Positions 58,794 through 64,000 of a stretch of DNA of 64,000 nt are shown one piece after another; positions within the stretch are counted from its first letter, which is position 1, and every line of letters starts with the position of its first letter. Made by a program: the position numbers and the translations under genes. The DNA is from Flavobacterium ginsenosidimutans (GTDB lineage Bacteria > Bacteroidota > Bacteroidia > Flavobacteriales > Flavobacteriaceae). A model generated the notes under the pieces. It saw nothing but the letters and a program-made list of their open reading frames with translations. It had not been told where the DNA came from and made no database searches. The stretch spans positions 186,001 to 250,000 of the forward strand of contig NZ_QJRJ01000080.1 of assembly GCF_003254625.1 (NCBI RefSeq), read 5' to 3'.

Positions 58794-58819
58794 CCTAACA
58801 GTTTTGAAAACTTGTTGGG
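58794..58819. repeat. Hairpin between nitrilase and trpA genes
   Basis: CCTAACA-GTTTT with AAAAC-TGTTGGG (one bulge); no long T run follows, so it is only a weak terminator. Confidence 0.4.
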
Positions 58820-58834
58820 ATAAAAAATATTAAA

Positions 58835-59596
58835 ATGAACAGAATAACTCAAAAGTTACAAGAAGATAAAAAGATACTTTCTATTTATTTTTCTGCCGGA
58901 TATCCTAATTTAAATGATACTGTGCAGATGATTCAGGATTTAGAAAAAAATGGAGTTGATTTAATTGAAATTGGTCTTCCTTTTAGCGATCCTTTGGCAG
59001 ACGGACCAACAATTCAGGCGAGTTCTACACAAGCGCTTCATAACGGAATGACAACTCAAATTCTTTTTGATCAGCTGAAGAACATTCGCGAAAGCGTAAA
59101 AATTCCGTTGATTATTATGGGATATTTTAATCCGATGTTACAATACGGAGTTGAAGCTTTCTGCAAAAAATGTGCTGAAATTGGTATTGACGGTCTAATC
59201 ATCCCAGATCTTCCGGTTGATGTTTATGCTGATGAATACAAAGCCATTTTTGAAAAATACGGTTTAATTAATGTATTCCTAATTACGCCTCAAACTTCAG
59301 ATGAGCGTATTCGTTTTATCGACAGCGTTTCAAACGGATTTATTTATATGGTAAGTTCTGCGAGTGTTACAGGATCACAAAGTGGTTTTGGAGATGTTCA
59401 GGAAACGTATTTTGAAAGAATTTCAAATCTAAATTTAAAAAATCCTCAAATTGTTGGTTTCGGAATTTCAAATAAAGAAACTTTCAACCAAGCCACTAAA
59501 TATGCGAAAGGTGCAATTATAGGAAGTGCTTTTATTAAACATTTAAGCGAAAACGGAAGCGGAAAAATTGCTGAATTTGTTGGAGAGATTCGATAG
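58835..59596 (+). CDS. trpA: Tryptophan synthase alpha chain
   Basis: 253 residues. Catalytic Glu45 and Asp56 in LIEIGLPFSDPLADGP, YFNPMLQYGVE, IDGLIIPDLPVDVY, VSSASVTGSQSGF and GFGISNKETF. Cleaves indole-3-glycerol phosphate to indole for TrpB. Last gene of the operon, followed by a terminator. Confidence 0.96.
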   Translation: MNRITQKLQEDKKILSIYFSAGYPNLNDTVQMIQDLEKNGVDLIEIGLPFSDPLADGPTIQASSTQALHNGMTTQILFDQLKNIRESVKIPLIIMGYFNPMLQYGVEAFCKKCAEIGIDGLIIPDLPVDVYADEYKAIFEKYGLINVFLITPQTSDERIRFIDSVSNGFIYMVSSASVTGSQSGFGDVQETYFERISNLNLKNPQIVGFGISNKETFNQATKYAKGAIIGSAFIKHLSENGSGKIAEFVGEIR

Positions 59597-59617
59597 ATTA
59601 TAAAATTCATAAAACAC

Positions 59618-59651
59618 AAAACGACATTTATTTTTTAAGTGTCGTTTTTTT
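59618..59651 (+). terminator. Terminator of the trp operon
   Basis: AAAACGACA pairs with TGTCGTTTT around a 13-base AT-rich loop, then a T run. Confidence 0.85.
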
Positions 59652-59706
59652 ATGCGATGATATTAATGCATATATTTAAGCAATAACTATTATTTCAGAA
59701 TAACAC

Positions 59707-60255
59707 ATGAAAAAAATTCAGTTCGTATTAGCTTTACTTTTTATTATCTCAAGTTGTCAAAAAAAATCTGATTACTCGAAATTAACTTATAATCAAAAGG
59801 CAAACGAATTAATTCAGCAAGTCCTTATAAATGAATCTTGTAATTGTGTTATGGAAATATCAGATATGACAATGATTAAAACAAGCATGGCAGAAAATCC
59901 TAGATTCGATATTAGGAAAGAAATAGTAAAAAAACTGCATTTAAGAAACAAGGAACAATTAGATACTTTGGAAAACATTTCTAAAAGTTTTATCCTAGAT
60001 ACTGTTTTTTTAAAACATAAAAACATAAAAATTATTAAGCGAGATTCTATAACTATTTCGAATATAATTAAAGATCATAGTCGTGAACTTATAAAAAAAT
60101 GTCCTAATGGAGTTTTAAGCTTTACAAAACCAATTTTACACGAAGAAGGTAGAATTGCATTAGTAGATGCTAAGGTGGCTTTTTTTAGCTGTCTTTCAAG
60201 TCCATTAAAAATTTACATTTACAGAAATGAAAAATGGGTATGTGATAAAAATTAA
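59707..60255 (+). CDS. Lipoprotein of unknown function
   Basis: 182 residues. Lipobox IISSC (Cys18), then QKKSDYS and a body with two Cys near the N-terminus (ESCNCVMEISDM), a helical middle and a beta-rich end (KAFFSC, IYIYRNEKWVCDK pattern). No family recognised; monocistronic. Confidence 0.7.
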   Translation: MKKIQFVLALLFIISSCQKKSDYSKLTYNQKANELIQQVLINESCNCVMEISDMTMIKTSMAENPRFDIRKEIVKKLHLRNKEQLDTLENISKSFILDTVFLKHKNIKIIKRDSITISNIIKDHSRELIKKCPNGVLSFTKPILHEEGRIALVDAKVAFFSCLSSPLKIYIYRNEKWVCDKN

Positions 60256-60350
60256 AAGCAATATTAAAAAAAATTGACAAAGATTAAAACTTTTGATTAC
60301 GGAGTTACTTGTGAAGATTCCTCTTTCGTCGGAATGACAAAACAGACTTG

Positions 60351-60385
60351 AAAAGCTGAAATACCAAGTGTTTCAGCTTTTTTTT
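60351..60385 (+). terminator. Terminator after the lipoprotein gene
   Basis: AAAAGCTGAAA pairs with TTTCAGCTTTT around a nine-base loop, followed by T's. A short GTCGGAATGACA stretch just before it recalls other intergenic repeats. Confidence 0.85.
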
Positions 60386-60434
60386 GCTCCAAATTATCGA
60401 AACCGTTTTATGTTAATATTATGTTAAAATAAAA

Positions 60435-60472
60435 TTAAACAAGCGTTTAAATTAAACAACTGTTTAATTTTG
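60435..60472 (+). promoter_or_regulatory. Twin TetR operators over the -7 box
   Basis: TTAAAC-AAGC-GTTTAA (60435-60450) and TTAAAC-AACT-GTTTAA (60452-60467) are perfect 6-bp dyads with centres 17 bases apart. The second overlaps the exact -7 box TAATTTTG (60465-60472). Two operators and the adjacent TetR gene point to autorepression of the efflux operon. Confidence 0.75.
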
Positions 60473-60493
60473 CATCCGATTAGAAACACTATC

Positions 60494-61123
60494 ATGTCAA
60501 ACATCGAATTAAACGATAAAAAAATTCAGATTCTTGAAGTTGCAGAAAAGCTATTTTCTGAGAAAGGATTTGAGGGTACATCGATACGGGATATCTCTAA
60601 AGAGGCAAAAATTAACATTGCCATGGTCTCGTATTATTTTGGTTCAAAAGAAAGGCTTTTGGAAGCTCTAATTCTCTACAAAACTGTTGATTTAAAGTTG
60701 CAACTCGAAAATTTATTACAGGAAAATCTTGAACCGCTTGAAAAAGTCAATAAATTAATCGAAATTTACATTAACAGAATTTGTCTTAACAAGGGGATTT
60801 ACAGGGTTTTACATTTTGAACTTAACAGTAAAAAAAGAGAGAAAAGCCTTAATGCTTTTACAGAACTTAAAAAAGGAAACTTAAAATCTGTTGAAAGTAT
60901 TATTAAACAGGGACAAGCTCAAGGCGTTTTCAGAAAAGATATTAATATTCAACTGATTACACCAACAATTATTGGAACCTTTTTTCACTTTCACATGAAT
61001 CGCTCTTTCTTCGAAGAATTACTGGATTTAAAAACAGAAGAAATGTTTAACAATTACATTAAAAATGATCTTACAAAGCACATTCAACAAACTATAAAAG
61101 CGCTACTTGTTTATGAAAATTAG
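60494..61123 (+). CDS. TetR/AcrR-family transcriptional regulator
   Basis: 209 residues from ATG at 60494. N-terminal HTH FSEKGFEGTSIRDISKEAK and NIAMVSYYFGSKERLLEAL (about 20-58), then a ligand-binding helical domain. An upstream TTG in frame lies in the -7 box and is rejected. First gene of a TetR-TolC-HlyD-MFS operon; its stop overlaps the TolC start by 11 bases. The inducer is unknown. Confidence 0.93.
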   Translation: MSNIELNDKKIQILEVAEKLFSEKGFEGTSIRDISKEAKINIAMVSYYFGSKERLLEALILYKTVDLKLQLENLLQENLEPLEKVNKLIEIYINRICLNKGIYRVLHFELNSKKREKSLNAFTELKKGNLKSVESIIKQGQAQGVFRKDINIQLITPTIIGTFFHFHMNRSFFEELLDLKTEEMFNNYIKNDLTKHIQQTIKALLVYEN

Positions 61124-62432
61124 TCAATTAATGCTCTTTGGAGTTTTCTTTATCGGAATATCTTCAATAGAAGCACAAGAAAAAACAAGTTTAACCTTGG
61201 GCGAGGCCGTACAAATGGCTTGGGAAAAGAGTAACGAAGTTACGCTTGCCAATACTAAGGTAAACACAAAAATGTACGAATTAAAAACCGTAAAAAACAA
61301 TCAGTACCCAGATCTTAAAATTTCAGGTCAATATCAGCGTCTAACAAAAGCATCAATTGATTTGCCAAATCAAGGTGAAAGTGCTTCATTAGCTTCTCCA
61401 GACAGAGCAATGCTTGGAATGGCGAACTTAAGCCTTCCTATTTTTGCTGGATTTAAAATTCAAAGTAGCATAGATGCGTATGAAGGAATGTACGAAGCAG
61501 AAACTGCTAATGCTGCTAAAACCAAAGAAGATGTTGCTTTAAAAGCAATCACTTATTACACAGCACTGTACAAAGCTCAAAAAACATTAGATGTTTTAAA
61601 CGAAAATCAAAAAAGCGCTAAGCAACGTGTTACCGATTTTACAGAGTTGGAGAAAAACGGAATTATTCCGAGAAATGATTTATTAAAAGCGCAATTATTA
61701 GTTTCTAAAACGCAATTATCTATTGATGAAGCTAATAATAATATTAATAACATCAATTACTACCTAACTACATTGCTTAAATTAGATCCTAATGTAAAAA
61801 TTCAGGTAAATGAAGAGGATTTCTTTAATCTTAAAACAAGCAATACTATAACATCTGATGCTGTTGCACTTGAGAGCAGAAAAGATTTAGAAGCAATAAG
61901 ATTGCAAAGCAAAGCTTCTGAAGCTAATGTAAAAATTGCAAAAGCCGGATATTATCCAGCAATCTCATTACTTGGTGGTTATACAGCGTTGGATCTTAAA
62001 GATATCATAACTGTAAAATATGCTATGAATTTTGGAATCGGACTTTCTTATGATTTGTCAGGAATTCTAAAAAACAATGTACACGTGAAAGAGGCAGAAA
62101 GCAGAGCTTTAGAAGTAAAAAATACAGAAGCCATTATGACTGATCGTATTAAAGTTGAAGTTCAAAAATCTATTGAAGATTACGACTTAGCAATCAATCA
62201 AAGTGTTGTTTATGATGAAGCGCTTCAGCAAGCTGCAGAAAATTACAGATTAGTGAAAGATAAATTTGACAATGGTTTATCTGATACTAATGATTTGGTA
62301 GAAGCCGATGTAGAACATTTAAATGCCAAAATTCAAACTGCTTTATCTAAAGCAACAATTATTCAAAAATACTACGAATTACTTTCAGTATCAGGACAAT
62401 TATCACAATCATTCAATCTTTCTAAAATATAA
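61113..62432 (+). CDS. TolC-family outer-membrane efflux protein
   Basis: 439 residues from ATG 61113; an in-frame TTG six bases upstream is less likely. Signal peptide ending IEAQE, no lipobox, two TolC halves with long coiled helices (NNINNINYYLTTLL, KDKFDNGLSDTNDLVEAD). Forms the outer-membrane duct for the HlyD-MFS pump. Confidence 0.92.
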   Translation: MKISQLMLFGVFFIGISSIEAQEKTSLTLGEAVQMAWEKSNEVTLANTKVNTKMYELKTVKNNQYPDLKISGQYQRLTKASIDLPNQGESASLASPDRAMLGMANLSLPIFAGFKIQSSIDAYEGMYEAETANAAKTKEDVALKAITYYTALYKAQKTLDVLNENQKSAKQRVTDFTELEKNGIIPRNDLLKAQLLVSKTQLSIDEANNNINNINYYLTTLLKLDPNVKIQVNEEDFFNLKTSNTITSDAVALESRKDLEAIRLQSKASEANVKIAKAGYYPAISLLGGYTALDLKDIITVKYAMNFGIGLSYDLSGILKNNVHVKEAESRALEVKNTEAIMTDRIKVEVQKSIEDYDLAINQSVVYDEALQQAAENYRLVKDKFDNGLSDTNDLVEADVEHLNAKIQTALSKATIIQKYYELLSVSGQLSQSFNLSKI

Positions 62433-62444
62433 TCGATAGCTCTC

Positions 62445-63524
62445 ATGGAAAAGAAAAAGACAAATAAAAAATTCATCATCATATTAACCGTAATGGTTTT
62501 ATTGGGAGGAACTTACGGAATATCAAAATATTTACACGGCCAAGCTCACGAAGAAACAGATGATGCTCAAATCGAGAAAAAAATGAATCCGATTATCCCG
62601 AGAGTTTCAGGATATATCAGCAAAGTATATGTGAAGGATAATGATTATGTAAAAAAAGGAGATACTTTGTTTACAATCGATAAGAGAGATTACCAATTAA
62701 AAATCGATGAAGCAAACGCTGCATTATTAGGAGCTGAAGGTCAATACGAAGCTGCAAAAGCTGATATTGGAAGCGCTTATGCAAGTATTTCTGTTTCAGA
62801 TGCTCAAATGAGATCTGCAAGCGGTTCTATCGAAAGCGCTAAAATTAGATTGAGACAGCTTACAAACGATTATAACCGTTACAATAACTTGTACAAAACT
62901 CATACAATTACAAAACAACAATATGAGCAAGCTTTGACAGCAAAGGAAGAAGCTGAAAACCAAGTACGAGTTTTAGAACAACAACAAAAAGCTACTACTT
63001 ATCAAAAATCTGTTATTCAGTCAAAATCTAAAGTTTCTGATAAACAAACAGAAGTTGCTGCTGCTAACATCAAAAAAGCAAGAACAATGCTAGATGTTGC
63101 GCATTTAAACCTTTCATATACTGTAGTTACTGCTGCAATTGATGGTCAAGTTTCTAAAGTTGATATTCAGCCAGGGCAATTAGTTCAGCCAGGACAATCT
63201 TTATTCTACATCATCAATAACAGTGAGGCTTGGGTTGTAGCTAACTTTAAAGAAACGCAATTGAACAAAATGGTGATTGGGCAAAAAGTAAGCTTAAAAG
63301 TTGATGCATATCCAAACTACGAATTCAAAGGAACTGTAACATCATTTTCTCCTGCAACAGGATCTCGTTTTTCATTGTTACCTCCTGATAACGCAACAGG
63401 AAACTTCGTAAAAACAATTCAGAGATTACCAGTAAAAATTAGTATCGATCAATCAAACGATCCTGAAAAAGTAAAATTATTACGCCCAGGTATGAACGTT
63501 GATGTAGACGTACATTTAAAATAA
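62445..63524 (+). CDS. HlyD-family secretion protein (EmrA-like adaptor)
   Basis: 359 residues. One N-terminal membrane segment (FIIILTVMVLLGGTYGI), lipoyl half-motif IPRVSGYISKVYVKDNDYV, a long coiled coil (about 80-200), the second lipoyl half VVTAAIDGQVSKVDIQPGQL, and a beta-barrel (VANFKETQLNKM). It joins an inner-membrane MFS pump to TolC. 12 bases after the TolC gene. Confidence 0.94.
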   Translation: MEKKKTNKKFIIILTVMVLLGGTYGISKYLHGQAHEETDDAQIEKKMNPIIPRVSGYISKVYVKDNDYVKKGDTLFTIDKRDYQLKIDEANAALLGAEGQYEAAKADIGSAYASISVSDAQMRSASGSIESAKIRLRQLTNDYNRYNNLYKTHTITKQQYEQALTAKEEAENQVRVLEQQQKATTYQKSVIQSKSKVSDKQTEVAAANIKKARTMLDVAHLNLSYTVVTAAIDGQVSKVDIQPGQLVQPGQSLFYIINNSEAWVVANFKETQLNKMVIGQKVSLKVDAYPNYEFKGTVTSFSPATGSRFSLLPPDNATGNFVKTIQRLPVKISIDQSNDPEKVKLLRPGMNVDVDVHLK

Positions 63525-63528
63525 ATAA

Positions 63529-64000
63529 ATGGCAGCAGCAATACAAGCAGACGACGATTTAGTAGAATACGGTTACCGACGAGTGATTATTACAATTACA
63601 GCTGTACTTTGTGCATTGCTGGAAATTGTTGATACAACGATTGTAAACGTAGCTCTAACAGACATGCGCGGAAGTCTTGGTGCTACCTTGACCGATGTGG
63701 CGTGGGTTATTACAGCATACGCAATTGCGAATGTTATTGTAATTCCGATGACGAGCTGGCTATCGCAGCAATTTGGTAGACGTAATTATTTTGTGGCTTC
63801 AATCATAATATTTACAGTCTGTTCCTTCTTGTGTGGTAATGCCTCCAATATATGGGAACTTGTAGCCTTCCGATTCGTACAAGGTATGGGTGGTGGAGCA
63901 CTTCTAGTAACAGCCCAAACAATTATTACAGAAAGTTACCCTGTAGCAAAACGTGGAATGGCGCAAGCGATTTACGGAATGGGTGTAATTGTAGGGCCAA
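63529..64000 (+). CDS. MFS drug efflux permease, DHA2/EmrB-QacA type (partial)
   Basis: ATG at 63529, five bases after the adaptor stop, reads to the window end (157 codons, 3' part missing). The first membrane helices carry LLEIVDTTIVNVALTDM (motif D1 of the 14-helix family), QQFGRRNYFV (motif A) and FRFVQGMGGGALLVTAQT (motif B); motif C begins at the edge (GMGVIVGP). With TolC and HlyD it would form a tripartite drug pump. Confidence 0.92.
   Translation, partial: MAAAIQADDDLVEYGYRRVIITITAVLCALLEIVDTTIVNVALTDMRGSLGATLTDVAWVITAYAIANVIVIPMTSWLSQQFGRRNYFVASIIIFTVCSFLCGNASNIWELVAFRFVQGMGGGALLVTAQTIITESYPVAKRGMAQAIYGMGVIVGP

Noticed and set aside
60470..60493. TTG start for the TetR regulator
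   Set aside because: It lies within the -7 box, so it would not be in the mRNA; ATG at 60494 is preferred.

Overview
The window is a low-GC chromosome segment from a Bacteroidota bacterium of the Flavobacteriaceae, most likely Flavobacterium or a close relative. Evidence: many lipoproteins with FSC/SSC-type lipoboxes, TAnnTTTG-type -7 promoter boxes (the Bacteroidota primary sigma pattern), few strong Shine-Dalgarno sites, and flavobacterial gene sets (rhodanese-MBL/YeeE/TauE sulfur genes next to a Crp-type regulator, CydAB with a short subunit I, a GapN-type dehydrogenase). No rRNA, tRNA, CRISPR array, transposase or phage gene was found.

Layout. 1-5.6 kb: a cut gene on the minus strand, a single-domain response regulator, an eight-PAS histidine kinase and a small lipoprotein. 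5.7-9.7 kb (locus A) and 17.3-22.3 kb (locus B) are two paralogous copies of one module. Each has a minus-strand membrane protein gene, a helically phased GGA array, a Bacteroidota promoter, a ~200-nt structured leader with a pseudoknot supported by compensatory changes, a ~61-residue proline-tailed lipoprotein gene, a terminator-like hairpin over the next start codon, and a lipid-anchored TPR sensor kinase. Locus A adds a LuxR/NarL-type regulator. Locus B has a second kinase instead, and its minus-strand gene is frameshifted at a run of nine A. This module is the best candidate here for something undescribed.

9.8-14.9 kb, between the two copies, holds two operons driven by the same ~50-bp promoter sequence: DUF4177-like, YidD-like, TerB-like, coiled-coil membrane protein and degenerate vWA lipoprotein; then an orphan HsdR_N-type nuclease-fold protein with two small exported proteins. 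A GH1 beta-glucosidase follows.

22.3-36.9 kb: an RND efflux operon (adaptor, pump, outer-membrane factor), small proteins, an M1 peptidase, GapN, and the start of a sulfur group (rhodanese, Crp-type regulator, TauE). 37-45.5 kb: an XRE regulator with an operator over its promoter, a TIMP-like secreted protein, cydAB, an HD hydrolase, then persulfide-dioxygenase-like MBL-rhodanese and a YeeE/YedE pair. 45.8-50.9 kb: glpD, a MarR regulator with twin operators ahead of a nitroreductase and YceI, and a secreted beta-helix-like protein.

51.0-59.6 kb: a complete trp operon (trpE-G-D-C-F-B-A) behind a classical attenuator whose leader peptide carries three consecutive Trp codons. A lipoprotein gene sits between trpE and trpG. 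A gamma-glutamylcyclotransferase-like gene and a nitrilase-family gene, with their own promoter-like box, sit between trpB and trpA. The window ends with an autoregulated TetR-TolC-HlyD-MFS efflux operon, cut in the MFS gene.
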